Source of the DNA: Polynucleobacter tropicus
GTDB taxonomy: Bacteria > Pseudomonadota > Gammaproteobacteria > Burkholderiales > Burkholderiaceae
Reading direction: 5' to 3'
Length of the DNA stretch: 64,000 bases
NCBI RefSeq assembly: GCF_013307225.1
Contig: NZ_CP028942.1
Span: forward strand, 1,364,001 to 1,428,000
The position numbers and the translations under genes were made by a program. The notes beneath the pieces were generated by a model. It did no database searches and was not told the origin of the DNA. It was given only the letters and a program-made list of their open reading frames with translations. Of this stretch, positions 16,844 through 25,331 are shown one piece after another. Numbering within the stretch: the first letter of the stretch is position 1; the number at the start of each line of letters is the position of its first letter.

Positions 16844-17905
16844 ATGACTACAGCAACCACTCCTATCGAACCACGCCTTACCTCTCTCTCACATGGGGGT
16901 GGCTGTGGCTGCAAAATCGCGCCTGGTGTTCTCTCTGAGATCCTGAAGAATGTTCCGCAATTGCCTTTTCCTAAAGAACTCTTGATTGGCATTGAAACAT
17001 CGGATGATGCTGCCGTATATCAGATCAATGAATCGCAAGCAATCGTTGCTACGACTGACTTCTTTATGCCCATCGTGGATGATCCATTTGATTTTGGAAA
17101 AATTGCGGCGACTAATGCGATCAGTGATATCTATGCCATGGGTGGTACACCGCTCTTCGCGCTTGCTTTGGTTGGCATGCCTATCAAAGTACTCTCCAAC
17201 AAAACGATTGCCAGAATTTTGGAAGGTGGTGCGGAGGCTTGTCGTAGCGCAGGTATTCCTATTGCTGGTGGTCACACAATTGATTCGGTTGAGCCGATCT
17301 ATGGACTAGTTGCCATTGGCATCGTTGATCCTAAGCACGTTAAAAGTAATGCAAGCGCTCAAGCTGGAGATGTTCTTATACTTGGCAAGCCATTGGGTGT
17401 AGGTATTTTGTCTGCAGCTCTCAAGAAAGATATGCTCGGTCCCGATGGTTATCGCGAGATGATTTCCAACACCACGAAACTGAACTCTGCTGGACCAGAC
17501 TTAGCAAAAATCAATGGCGTGCATGCATTAACCGATGTCACTGGATTTGGCTTAGCTGGTCATACTCTTGAGCTAGCTCGTGCCTCTAATTGCACTGCTC
17601 ACATCGATTGGAGTCAGGTACCCCTACTCTCCAATGTTCAAAATCTTGCCGATGATGGAGTTATTACTGGAGCGTCGGATCGTAATTGGCTAAGTTATGG
17701 CGACGAGGTGGGTATTCCTGCGGATTTCACTACAGCGCAACGCGCCCTCTTAACCGACCCTCAAACCAGTGGCGGCTTATTAGTATCGTGCAGCCCTGAG
17801 TCTGTTAAAGAAGTCTTGGATATCTTTAACCAACATCATTTTTTGGGCGCTCGCGTGATTGGTCAAATGAGCAAACGCCAAGGCAAGCCTCTGGCCGTTT
17901 CGTAA
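16844..17905 (+). CDS. selD: Selenide, water dikinase (selenophosphate synthetase) SelD
   Basis: A 353-residue AIR-synthase-fold enzyme making selenophosphate from selenide and ATP. The glycine-rich N-terminus GGGCGCKIAPGVL gives the catalytic Cys21 and Lys24; the catalytic position is Cys, not selenocysteine. Mg-ATP ligands are in ETSDDAAVYQIN and ATTDFFMPIVDDPFDFGKIAATNAISDIYAMGG, and the C-terminal half has TDVTGFGLAGH and LLTDPQTSGGLLVS. No selA, selB, selC or selU is in the window. The only formate dehydrogenase here uses Cys as its metal ligand, so the selenium product serves something encoded elsewhere. Confidence 0.95.
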   Translation: MTTATTPIEPRLTSLSHGGGCGCKIAPGVLSEILKNVPQLPFPKELLIGIETSDDAAVYQINESQAIVATTDFFMPIVDDPFDFGKIAATNAISDIYAMGGTPLFALALVGMPIKVLSNKTIARILEGGAEACRSAGIPIAGGHTIDSVEPIYGLVAIGIVDPKHVKSNASAQAGDVLILGKPLGVGILSAALKKDMLGPDGYREMISNTTKLNSAGPDLAKINGVHALTDVTGFGLAGHTLELARASNCTAHIDWSQVPLLSNVQNLADDGVITGASDRNWLSYGDEVGIPADFTTAQRALLTDPQTSGGLLVSCSPESVKEVLDIFNQHHFLGARVIGQMSKRQGKPLAVS

Positions 17906-17917
17906 GCCAATCTTAAG

Positions 17918-18796
17918 TTAGTCTTTTAGATTAAATACGCTTGAGAAATCGAGCTGACCATTTCCTGCTTTGCTGTGAGACTCGTAAAGTTGTCGAGATA
18001 GCTCGCCCAGTGGAACACTTGCCCCAAGGTCTTGAGCATTCTCGATAGCCAAGCCCATATCTTTGAGCATGAGGTCCACTCCAAATCCACCGGCATAGTC
18101 CTTTGATGAAGGCACGTTTTCCATTACTCCAGGACAAGGGTTATATAACTCTAACGCCCAATTACGACCAGAACTCTTAGACATAATGTCGGAGAGCACC
18201 TTGGGATCCATGCCATTCGCAATTCCCAAACGTAAGGCTTCGCTAGTCCCCAGCATCTGAATACCCAAAAGCATATTGTTGCAAACCTTAACCGTCTGAC
18301 CTGCGCCACTACCGCCCGCATGAAAAATATTTTTACCCATCTTCTCCAAGATTGGACGAATGCATTCCACGACAGAATTTTCTCCCCCAACCATGAAAGT
18401 CAATGTTCCTGCTTGAGCGCCAGCGGTACCACCTGACACGGGCGCATCAACCATGGCGAAACCTTTAGCCTTTGCCTCTGCCGCAACTGCTTGCGCAACT
18501 TTTGGTGAAATCGTTGAGCAATCAATCAATAGCGTTTTGGGGTTAGCGTTAGTTAGTAAACCATTTGCGCCAAGATACAAGCCCTCCACGTGACGTGAAG
18601 CAGGCAACATACTAATAACAACATCAGCTCCGTCAGCTGTCGCATTAGCGCTCTTGGCCACTTTGCCGCCCGCTTTTGCAAATGCCTCAATCTGCCCTTG
18701 CACTAAATCAAAACCAGTTACCTCATGGCCCGCTTTCAGGAGATTGATTGCCATTGGCAAACCCATATTGCCCAACCCGATAAATCCGATTTTCAT
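17918..18796 (-). CDS. Beta-hydroxyacid dehydrogenase, 3-hydroxyisobutyrate dehydrogenase family
   Basis: A 292-residue NAD(P)-dependent enzyme. The N-terminal Rossmann motif is GFIGLGNMGLPMAINLLKAGHEVTGFD, the substrate-binding signature is DAPVSGGTAGAQAGTLTFMVGG, and the catalytic Lys sits in SGAGQTVKVCNNMLLG. The family oxidises 3-hydroxyisobutyrate, tartronate semialdehyde-related and other short beta-hydroxyacids. The ORF cannot separate these. It lies 12 bases downstream of a small cupin gene on the same strand and converges closely on selD, with only 12 bases between the stops and no obvious terminator. Confidence 0.9.
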   Translation of the reverse strand: MKIGFIGLGNMGLPMAINLLKAGHEVTGFDLVQGQIEAFAKAGGKVAKSANATADGADVVISMLPASRHVEGLYLGANGLLTNANPKTLLIDCSTISPKVAQAVAAEAKAKGFAMVDAPVSGGTAGAQAGTLTFMVGGENSVVECIRPILEKMGKNIFHAGGSGAGQTVKVCNNMLLGIQMLGTSEALRLGIANGMDPKVLSDIMSKSSGRNWALELYNPCPGVMENVPSSKDYAGGFGVDLMLKDMGLAIENAQDLGASVPLGELSRQLYESHSKAGNGQLDFSSVFNLKD

Positions 18797-18808
18797 ATTG
18801 ATCCTAAT

Positions 18809-19078
18809 TTATTTTTTACGTGATGCTAAATACTTAACCCCTGTAGGTCCATAAGCCTCTGAATGGGACTGCTCATACGCCAGCTCGAACATATCCCCTG
18901 CTTCATATTTCCTTAGTCCGTCTTGCGATTCAATTTCGATATATCCATCCACTACAAGTGCACGAACCGCAAATGGGTGAGTATGACTATCAAGATGGCC
19001 GCCAGGCGGTTGCGTGACTTCAACAGGATCTGGATACCCCAACCGAGACAATTCTTGTAGAAATCGATCTTTATTCAT
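18809..19078 (-). CDS. Small single-domain cupin protein
   Basis: An 89-residue cupin. The first metal-binding motif is visible as GGHLDSHTHPFAVRALVVDGYIEIE, with two His, and the second as YEAGDMFELAYEQSHSEAYGPTGVKYL with a His. The function is unknown. Small cupins of this kind are often sugar-, acid- or metal-binding sensors. It is the first gene of a two-gene unit with the beta-hydroxyacid dehydrogenase and is divergent from the DUF1330-like gene with a 54-base space. Confidence 0.78.
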   Translation of the reverse strand: MNKDRFLQELSRLGYPDPVEVTQPPGGHLDSHTHPFAVRALVVDGYIEIESQDGLRKYEAGDMFELAYEQSHSEAYGPTGVKYLASRKK

Positions 19079-19132
19079 AATGAAACTATAGCGTGGATAT
19101 ACACTCTTTTCAGCAGCCCCTTCCTTGAGGAC

Positions 19133-19435
19133 ATGAACACTATGGCAGTCAAAGTCATCGGCTTAATTAAGCTTACAGACCATTCCGCTTTCGAGCAATA
19201 TCGCGCCGAAGTTGGCAAGACGGTCGAGCGATATAAAGGCAGCGTCGAGTTTAGAGGCTCGCTAACAGAAATCTTTTGGAATGAACTTGGCTGCGAGGCA
19301 TTTAGCGCCTGTGTTGAATTGCACTTTCCCAGCAAAGAAGACGCTCATGCTTGGGCGCATAGCGCTGAATACCAGAGCCTTCTGAAGATTCGCAGTCAGG
19401 CAATGAGGTTAACCCTCTTTGGAGTTGAGAGCTAA
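19133..19435 (+). CDS. DUF1330-like ferredoxin-fold (dimeric alpha-beta barrel) protein
   Basis: A 100-residue protein with the dimeric alpha-beta barrel pattern of the DUF1330 family: VKVIGLIKLTDHSAFEQYRAEVGKTVERYKGSVEFRG, then VELHFPSKEDAHAWAHSAEYQSLLKIRSQAMRLTLFGV. No catalytic role is established for the family. GAGG lies only 2 bases before the ATG at 19133 but 11 before the next ATG at 19142, so the true start could be the second. It is closed by a strong terminator shared with the convergent small gene. Confidence 0.75.
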   Translation: MNTMAVKVIGLIKLTDHSAFEQYRAEVGKTVERYKGSVEFRGSLTEIFWNELGCEAFSACVELHFPSKEDAHAWAHSAEYQSLLKIRSQAMRLTLFGVES

Positions 19436-19440
19436 AAACA

Positions 19441-19475
19441 AAAAAGCCCAGCTTTGTAAGCCAGGCTTTTTTTGA
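19441..19475. terminator. Bidirectional terminator
   Basis: Outer arms AAAAAGCC/GGCTTTTT and inner GCTT/AAGC are separated by a symmetric CA/CA mismatch. The hairpin ends in seven T on the plus strand and has an A-rich tract on the other side. It lies between the DUF1330-like gene and the convergent small basic protein. Confidence 0.8.
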
Positions 19476-19491
19476 TCAATTAGGGCAAGAA

Positions 19492-19680
19492 TTATTTCTT
19501 AGCTTCCATTGCTTCTTTTGCAGCAGTGATTTCTTTGCGACGCTCTTTGCAAGCACCTGCAATCTCTTGCAAGGCCTTACGGGCGCGTGCAGCAGATGCC
19601 TTAATGCCTTTTTCAATGAACTTCTCGTTTTCAGCTTTATAAGTTTCAAAAGCAGCTAACAATGTATCGTGTTGTGACAT
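19492..19680 (-). CDS. Small basic coiled-coil protein, histone H1-like (Hc1-type) features
   Basis: A 62-residue, highly charged, wholly helical protein. The segment KGIKASAARARKALQEIAGACKERRKEI resembles the conserved helix of Hc1-type bacterial histone H1-like proteins, which bind DNA. The long Lys/Ala-repeat tail of the larger relatives is absent. The start is set at the ATG at 19680, because GGAG lies 5 bases upstream; an ATG at 19692 is less well placed. DNA binding is inference. It is monocistronic and shares a terminator with the convergent gene. Confidence 0.72.
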   Translation of the reverse strand: MSQHDTLLAAFETYKAENEKFIEKGIKASAARARKALQEIAGACKERRKEITAAKEAMEAKK

Positions 19681-19813
19681 CTCGTCTCCCATTAATCAAG
19701 TAAATAGTCATACCTACAGCGAAATCAGTATATCCCTATAAAAAGTGTAAAAAACGGTCATTTTCATCAGGGATAACTCTTAGACTCAGTCATTTAGCTG
19801 ACATGCTTTAATT

Positions 19814-20815
19814 ATGGGAAATATTGAAAAAACTGCGAAAAAAATGAAAAAAATCCTACTTTTATTAGCTATCAGCCTACTTTCTGAGTTGGGAATCGCT
19901 CAAACGGGCTCTTGGCCTGCTCCTAATCGCCCAATTACCCTTATCAACCCCTTCCCGCCTGGCGGGGCTGTGGATGCCTTTGGGCGCCCATTAGCTAAGC
20001 AACTCTCAGTTCAGTTGAACGACTCGATTGTGGTGGATAACCGAGGTGGTGCAGGCGGCACTGTAGGCGCTGCAGCTGCGGCAAAAATGGCACCTGATGG
20101 ATATACCTGGTTACTAGGCGCAGTTCATCATTCTATCGCTCCCAGCATGTATCAAAATCTTTCATATGACATCACCAAAGATTTTGAGCCGATTGCAATT
20201 ATCGGTAGCGTACCCCATGTCATTGTTGTCAATCCTACGAAGTTTCCTAAGAATGATTTGAAATCTATCATTGAAGAAATTCGTAAACATCCTGGCAAAT
20301 ACAACTACGCCTCAACTGGAAATGGAACTTCGCAGCACCTAACAGGCGAGCTATTTAAGATACAAAATAAATTATTCATCACGCATATCCCTTATCGCGG
20401 TACTGGGCCAGCACTACAAGACGTTGTCGCTGGTCAAGTAGATATGATGTTTGACACCCTTGCTGGTGCTGCGCCTTTTATTAAGAGCGGCCAATTAATC
20501 GCAGTTGCTGTGGCCAGCAATCAACGTAGCCCTGCTTTCCCAAATGTCCCTACAGCTCAAGAGCTCGGCATCAGCAACTTCGTTGTTTCTAGCTGGTATG
20601 CGCTATGGACCATCAAAGGAACCCCAAAAGATATCGTCGACAAAATGAGTACTGAAGTACAAACTGCCCTAGCCTCACCAGACATTAAAGAACGTTGGGC
20701 GGGCATGGGGGCAACAGTTCCCAAAATGACCCGTGCCGAATTGAACACCTTCATCAACCAAGAAGTTGTACGTTGGCATGAGGTGGTCAAGAAATCAGGT
20801 GCGAAGCTGGATTAA
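19814..20815 (+). CDS. Bug/TctC-family periplasmic receptor
   Basis: A 333-residue TTT receptor. The signal region is MKKILLLLAISLLSELGIAQ, which begins at an internal ATG at 19844. The first ATG at 19814 adds ten polar residues, and neither has a clear ribosome site. Mature landmarks are NRPITLINPFPPGGAVDAFG, DNRGGAGGTVGAAAAAKMAPDGYTWLL and HIPYRGTGPALQDVVAGQVD. It is followed after 46 bases by a four-domain rhodanese gene on the same strand, an uncommon partner. The ligand is unknown; a sulfur-containing carboxylate is possible but speculative. Confidence 0.92.
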   Translation: MGNIEKTAKKMKKILLLLAISLLSELGIAQTGSWPAPNRPITLINPFPPGGAVDAFGRPLAKQLSVQLNDSIVVDNRGGAGGTVGAAAAAKMAPDGYTWLLGAVHHSIAPSMYQNLSYDITKDFEPIAIIGSVPHVIVVNPTKFPKNDLKSIIEEIRKHPGKYNYASTGNGTSQHLTGELFKIQNKLFITHIPYRGTGPALQDVVAGQVDMMFDTLAGAAPFIKSGQLIAVAVASNQRSPAFPNVPTAQELGISNFVVSSWYALWTIKGTPKDIVDKMSTEVQTALASPDIKERWAGMGATVPKMTRAELNTFINQEVVRWHEVVKKSGAKLD

Positions 20816-20861
20816 AAACATTTATTAAAACCTAAAACAAAATAAGAGACACAAAATATAA

Positions 20862-22451
20862 ATGGGCATTTCAACAAAAAACTATTCCTTTGTTCGCAAC
20901 AAACTTTTAAATAAAGAAGAAATTGCATTTTTAGATGTTAGGGAAGAGGATCCTCATGCGCGTCAACACCCTCTATTTGCAGCCAATCTACCCCTCTCCC
21001 GCATTGAAGTGGACGCTTTTGCAAAACTTCCCAAGAAAAATGTACCTATCGTCACGCTTGATGATGGCGAAGGCTATGCAGAATTAGCAGCAAAACGATT
21101 AATCGATCTAGGCTTTACTGATGTTTCAGTTTTTGAGGGTGGCATTCAAGGCTGGAAGGACGCTGGCGGAGAGATATTTATAGATGTCAATGTGCCAAGC
21201 AAATCCTTTGGCGAGCTTGTGGAATCAAAGCGCCATACCCCCTCACTATCCGCTCAAGAAGTGAAACAACTAATAGATAATAAAGAAGATGTCGTTATCG
21301 TTGATGTCCGCCGATTTGATGAATACAACACTATGAGTATTCCGACTGGCATCAGCGTTCCTGGCGCTGAGCTAGTTTTGCGTTTACCTGAATTAGCACC
21401 CAACCCCAAGACAAAAGTAATCGTCAACTGCGCTGGTAGAACTCGCAGCATCATTGGCACCCAATCATTGATTAATGCTGGCATACCAAATGAAGTCAAT
21501 GCCTTGCGTAACGGCACAATTGGTTGGACTCTGGCAGGGCAAGAGCTAGACAAAGGTCAAAGTCGTAAGTTCAAGGAAGTGAGCGAGAGCACTACTAACG
21601 AGGCGGCTACACGTGCTCGCAGCGTGGCTGATCGTGCTGGCGTAAAGCGTACAAATCTCGATCATGTTCGTGACTGGATGAAGCAATCGGAGAGAACAAC
21701 TTACTTTTTTGATACCCGCACTCCTGAAGAATATGAGCGCTGTCATCTTCCTGGCTTTCGCTCTGTACCTGGTGGCCAGCTCGTTCAAGAAACTGAAATG
21801 GTTGCGCCCGTTAGAGGTGCGCGCATTGTTCTCGTAGACCCCAGCGGTGGCGGTGTTCGCGCAAATATGCCCGCTTCTTGGTTAGCGCAAATGGCCTGGG
21901 AGGTGTATGTATTAGATGGCATCAAAGCATCCGACCTAACTGAGCAAGGCACATGGAAACCCCCTCTACCTCAACTACCTCAAGTAGCAAATGTTGATGC
22001 GAGCACTCTTTCCAGTTGGCTTAAATCTGACAGCAATACGATTGTGGTGGATTTCAGTACACACGCAAACTACGTGAAGGGACATATTCCAGGTAGCTGG
22101 TATGCGCTGCGATCATTACTTCAGGATGCCATGAGCAAATTACCCAAAGTAGACCGCTATGTTTTGACTAGCTCTCCAAGTGAACTGAGTATTTTTGCGG
22201 CACAAGAGTTTCAAGCGCTCACCGATGCGGAAGTGTTAATACTTGATGGTGGTAACGCTGCTTGGGTTAATGCGGGTCTAAAGCTCGAAAAAGGTCCAAG
22301 TCATCTTGCCTCACCACCCCTTGATCGCTACAAGCGCCCATATGAAGGAACTAGCGTAGATCCAGCTGCTATGCAGGCTTACTTAGATTGGGAGTTTGGT
22401 TTGGTGGAGCAATTGGGCAAGGACGGAACCCATCACTTCTGGGTTCTCTAG
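20862..22451 (+). CDS. Four-domain rhodanese sulfurtransferase
   Basis: A 529-residue protein made of four rhodanese-like domains (about 5-110, 125-235, 255-365, 375-480) and a short C-terminal tail with WEFGLVEQLGKDGTHHFWVL. The domain starts repeat the pattern of a strand ending FLDVRE, IVDVRR, FFDTRT and VVDFST. Only domain 2 has the catalytic Cys, in VNCAGRTRSI. The corresponding loops of domains 1 (TLDDGEGYAE), 3 (VDPSGGGVRA) and 4 (TSSPSELSIF) lack it, so these are likely structural or regulatory. No signal peptide, so cytoplasmic. It follows a Bug receptor gene. Confidence 0.9.
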   Translation: MGISTKNYSFVRNKLLNKEEIAFLDVREEDPHARQHPLFAANLPLSRIEVDAFAKLPKKNVPIVTLDDGEGYAELAAKRLIDLGFTDVSVFEGGIQGWKDAGGEIFIDVNVPSKSFGELVESKRHTPSLSAQEVKQLIDNKEDVVIVDVRRFDEYNTMSIPTGISVPGAELVLRLPELAPNPKTKVIVNCAGRTRSIIGTQSLINAGIPNEVNALRNGTIGWTLAGQELDKGQSRKFKEVSESTTNEAATRARSVADRAGVKRTNLDHVRDWMKQSERTTYFFDTRTPEEYERCHLPGFRSVPGGQLVQETEMVAPVRGARIVLVDPSGGGVRANMPASWLAQMAWEVYVLDGIKASDLTEQGTWKPPLPQLPQVANVDASTLSSWLKSDSNTIVVDFSTHANYVKGHIPGSWYALRSLLQDAMSKLPKVDRYVLTSSPSELSIFAAQEFQALTDAEVLILDGGNAAWVNAGLKLEKGPSHLASPPLDRYKRPYEGTSVDPAAMQAYLDWEFGLVEQLGKDGTHHFWVL

Positions 22452-22481
22452 GTCCTTGCAAATACTTCTATTGGTCGCAGT

Positions 22482-23531
22482 TTAACCAATCCGGTTACGC
22501 AGGATGCCAATGCCGGTGATATTGGTTTCCATAATGTCACCGGGTTTCATAAACTCCTGAGGAGTTCTGCCCGCTCCTACTCCAGATGGAGTGCCGGTGG
22601 CGATGATATCGCCCGGCAAGAGTGTTAAGCCCCGTGAAAGCTCAGAGATGATTGTTGGAATCTTGAAATACATTTGCTTGTAACTTGCATTTTGTTTTTC
22701 AACACCATTTACTTTGCAAATAATTCTGGTGTCCTCTAAATTAACACCCCCAGCCGTCACCACCCATGGCCCCATCGGCCCATGACCATCAATACTCTTG
22801 CCTTTAAACCACTGACCTGAGTGACGCTTTTGCTGAATATCACGCGCTGTTGTGTCGTTGTAAGCTGAATAACCAAAGACATAATCCATTGCGTTTTCTT
22901 CAGAGATATTCTTACCCTTTTTGCCAATAACAACAGCTAGCTCAGCCTCCCAATCGATCATCGTGGAAACGCCAGCGTCATAAGGAATATTGTCAAAAGG
23001 ACCATTCATTGTTTGCGTGCCTTTTGAGAAGAACACTGGCACCTTTGGATATTCTTTTACTGCACTATCAGCACGATGCTTTAAGCCTTCTTCAAAGTGA
23101 TCCAAGTAATTCCAGCCCACGCAATAGATGTTGGCCTGAGGCTTTGGAATCGGTGACAACAAGATAGTTTGATTCACATTCTGCAGATTTGAGCCGCGGC
23201 TCTTAAACAGTGCTGCGAGTTCTACAAGGCCTTTATTGCCAGAACCTGCCAATGAGATCATAGATGTTGGGTCAAATGAGAGTTGTAGTTTTTGACGCTT
23301 TGCTTCTGCCGGTATATCAATTACCAAGCCATCATTGGTAACCAAACCCAATCGAGATGTAGCACCCATCTTTGGCAAGTAGTTAGCAATGCGAAAACCC
23401 GCTTTTCCAGTGAGGGGCTCAACCACAATTGGTGGCTGACCCTCTGTAGCGGCAAGCGCATTCGTCATGATCATGCCACTCAAAGCGGCGGTTGCACTTA
23501 ATTTCAGCGCGTCTCTACGATTTGTATCCAC
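22482..23531 (-). CDS. FAH-family protein with a twin-arginine-like signal sequence
   Basis: A 349-residue FAH-family protein. The catalytic core is complete: IYCVGWNYLDHFEEG, MIDWEAELAVVIGKKGKN for the acidic metal site, YNDTTARDIQQKRHSGQWFKGKSIDGHGPMGP, and GDIIATGTPSGVG. Unlike usual cytoplasmic FAH enzymes it starts TNRRDALKLSATAALSGMIMTNALAA, which fits a Tat signal (two Arg, Lys at +4, hydrophobic core, ALA cleavage site). It would therefore be exported folded with its metal. The ATG at 23531 follows AAAGGAGA. It is monocistronic and converges on the rhodanese gene. Confidence 0.88.
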   Translation of the reverse strand: MDTNRRDALKLSATAALSGMIMTNALAATEGQPPIVVEPLTGKAGFRIANYLPKMGATSRLGLVTNDGLVIDIPAEAKRQKLQLSFDPTSMISLAGSGNKGLVELAALFKSRGSNLQNVNQTILLSPIPKPQANIYCVGWNYLDHFEEGLKHRADSAVKEYPKVPVFFSKGTQTMNGPFDNIPYDAGVSTMIDWEAELAVVIGKKGKNISEENAMDYVFGYSAYNDTTARDIQQKRHSGQWFKGKSIDGHGPMGPWVVTAGGVNLEDTRIICKVNGVEKQNASYKQMYFKIPTIISELSRGLTLLPGDIIATGTPSGVGAGRTPQEFMKPGDIMETNITGIGILRNRIG

Positions 23532-23657
23532 AAGGTCTCCTTTATTTAGCTTTTTATATTTAGATTTTGTCTATTAGAAAACAAGGTATCTGCCGTAAAT
23601 CTTAATACCAAACCCATGCATGAGGCATAAAACCCAAAACTTGGCTATTCTTGAGCC

Positions 23658-23975
23658 ATGTCCCATCTGAAACGTCACCCTATAACGCACATGCTAAGCT
23701 GTACGGCTATGTTGATAAGCCTGACCGCCTGCGAGCGCGAGACTTATACAAGCTGGAACTGCCAATCGGCTGGCGAAGCCAAAATCCCTATGGTGCTGAG
23801 AAAGGCTCAAATGGAATTTCAAGGAACTCAATTGAAATACTGCGGCAGCTTAGGAAATCAAAGCTTCTTTGACCCTGCCTGCTCAAATCAAACCGAACAG
23901 TCCAGCACCGCCTTCTCTCCTAAAACTGGTTTACTGATACAGCAAGGCAAAGAGTATCAATGTGTAGCCTTATAA
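23658..23975 (+). CDS. Small putative lipoprotein, function unknown
   Basis: I do not recognise a family. The 105-residue product has a short basic N-terminus, a hydrophobic segment and a lipobox (MLISLTAC, Cys about residue 25), so a lipid-anchored envelope location is likely. The mature part has several Cys (SWNCQSAGEA, KYCGSLG, FDPACSNQ, YQCVAL) that could form disulfides, and no metal-binding spacing I can name. It is followed 19 bases later by the TIGR02450-like gene. An internal ATG in the signal region could be the start. Confidence 0.65.
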   Translation: MSHLKRHPITHMLSCTAMLISLTACERETYTSWNCQSAGEAKIPMVLRKAQMEFQGTQLKYCGSLGNQSFFDPACSNQTEQSSTAFSPKTGLLIQQGKEYQCVAL

Positions 23976-23994
23976 AGTTGCGCTTTTGCTTTTG

Positions 23995-24228
23995 ATGAAT
24001 ACTGCACCCAACAAAATTAATCCCAAGAAGCTACTACTTAGTAAGTGGACCGCAGTTCATCCAATTGCTAAACAAAAGCATTTTTTAGTGAGCAAAGTTA
24101 TCTTGCCCGAGACGCCCGAAGAAAAAATTGAGTTTGTCGAAATCGAAGCCGTCTATAGCAAAAAGATGCGTCAAATTGCCTGGCGTGATCTCCTGAATAA
24201 GGAAGAATGGTTACAAGGCTGGAAATAA
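23995..24228 (+). CDS. TIGR02450-like conserved small protein
   Basis: A 77-residue protein that resembles the TIGR02450/DUF2389 family of short conserved proteins. NKINPKKLLLSKWTAVHPIAKQKHFLVSKVI is the typical opening, followed by an acidic stretch (ETPEEKIEFVEIEAVYSKK) and the ending IAWRDLLNKEEWLQGWK. No biochemical role is established. I use the ATG at 23995; a TTG at 23986 is in frame. It lies behind the small lipoprotein gene and converges with the phasin-like gene. Confidence 0.78.
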   Translation: MNTAPNKINPKKLLLSKWTAVHPIAKQKHFLVSKVILPETPEEKIEFVEIEAVYSKKMRQIAWRDLLNKEEWLQGWK

Positions 24229-24262
24229 AAAACCACCTCAATACTAATGGTATGTGAGGCGG
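24226..24262 (-). terminator. Rho-independent terminator of the phasin-like gene
   Basis: The hairpin has arms CCACCTCA (24233-24240) and TGAGGCGG (24255-24262) with an inner ATAC/GTAT pairing. On the minus strand it runs into a T tract at 24226-24232. It follows the phasin-like stop by 25 bases and overlaps the end of the convergent gene. Confidence 0.7.
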
Positions 24263-24286
24263 CTAGCTATTCGAGGAATAAATTAA

Positions 24287-24817
24287 CTATTCTCCGCTTT
24301 TCTTCTTGGGGGTAGAAGATTTCTTGACCGCATCATCAATTTTCTTCTCAGCAGCCTCTGCTACCTCGTTCACGATACGACGACCTTCTTTAAACATCTT
24401 TTGTCCAGCCACTGACATTTCATTTACCACCTTTGACAACTTATCGGCATGAACTGGCACTTTACTTTCAGCATCCTCTAGCCAATTCACCAAAGAACTG
24501 CGGACTTTTTCTAGATGCTTTTCAGTTTCATCTGCAGCACCTTCGCCTAACTCCTTCAATACCGCTTTTACTTTCTTTTGATATGCAGTAGCACGCTTAG
24601 CCGCCTCTTTAGCAGCCTCTTCCTGCAAACTCTTTAATTTATTTAAATCATTTTTCGCGGCAGACTTGGCACTATCCAATGCGTTTTTCATGCCCCATTC
24701 GATCTCAGCCATATGGTGATCGCTAAGTTTCTTTGCCGCTTCTAACAGAGTATGCGAATAATCAAACAACTCTTTAGCTTTTTCACGTTGCCATTTTTGT
24801 AAATCTTTTGCATCCAT
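24287..24817 (-). CDS. Phasin-like coiled-coil protein
   Basis: A 176-residue, almost entirely helical, Lys/Ala/Glu-rich protein. The N-terminal half (MDAKDLQKWQREKAKELFDYSHTLLEAAKKLSDHHMAEIEWGM, in part) has the amphipathic helix seen in phasins, which coat polyhydroxyalkanoate granules. The C-terminus is a basic Ser/Thr/Lys tail (KKSSTPKKKSGE). No PHA synthase is in the window, though a 3-hydroxybutyrate dehydrogenase is present near 49 kb. The start is the ATG at 24817 with AGGAGT 5-8 bases upstream. The granule role is inference. Confidence 0.72.
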   Translation of the reverse strand: MDAKDLQKWQREKAKELFDYSHTLLEAAKKLSDHHMAEIEWGMKNALDSAKSAAKNDLNKLKSLQEEAAKEAAKRATAYQKKVKAVLKELGEGAADETEKHLEKVRSSLVNWLEDAESKVPVHADKLSKVVNEMSVAGQKMFKEGRRIVNEVAEAAEKKIDDAVKKSSTPKKKSGE

Positions 24818-24941
24818 TTTTAACTCCTATCTACCTTTGGTTTAGGGGGTTTACTAAAGCTTCTGTATCCACTCTATACCGAAATGAACGACCTGCCAAT
24901 TCCCTTAATTCCCCACCAATTTAAAGCATTAAAATGATGAT

Positions 24942-25331
24942 ATGAGCTTACGAAAAAGCATTTACGAGACCATTGGGGGTGTCGACAAGATTAATGAATT
25001 AGTCGACCGTTTTTACGATTTAATGGCACTAGAACCTCAATTTCAGGGGATTCGATCCATGCATCCCCAAGATTTATCCACCTCAAGAGAAAAGCTCAAG
25101 TTTTTCTTAACTGGCTGGATGGGTGGCCCCGATATTTACTCACCCAAATATGGACACCCCATGCTTCGGGCTAGACATCTGCCATTTAAGATCGGCATTA
25201 GTGAGCGCGACCAATGGCTTGCATGTATGTATCGCGCAATGGAAGAGTGCGGGATTGAAGGCAATATTGCTAAGCAGCTAGAAGAATCGTTTTTCAACAC
25301 TGCCAATTGGATGCGCAATCAAGCGCCTTAA
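24942..25331 (+). CDS. Truncated haemoglobin, group II
   Basis: A 129-residue 2-over-2 globin of the group II (GlbO/YjbI) type. LRKSIYETIGGVDKINELVDRFYDLMA covers helices A-B/C, with the B10 Tyr in DRFYDLM. FFLTGWMGGPDIYSPKYGHPMLRARHLPFKIG contains the group II GWMGGP turn, the G8-type Trp region and the proximal F8 His in RARHLPF. WMRNQ is at the end. Proposed roles are O2, NO or peroxide handling. It is monocistronic and overlaps the convergent Bug gene by 4 bases at the stops. Confidence 0.9.
   Translation: MSLRKSIYETIGGVDKINELVDRFYDLMALEPQFQGIRSMHPQDLSTSREKLKFFLTGWMGGPDIYSPKYGHPMLRARHLPFKIGISERDQWLACMYRAMEECGIEGNIAKQLEESFFNTANWMRNQAP

Noticed and set aside
22458..22492. Inverted repeat ATTGGT/ACCAAT between the rhodanese and FAH genes as a terminator
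   Set aside because: The stem is only six base pairs with a long loop and no T tract on either strand.
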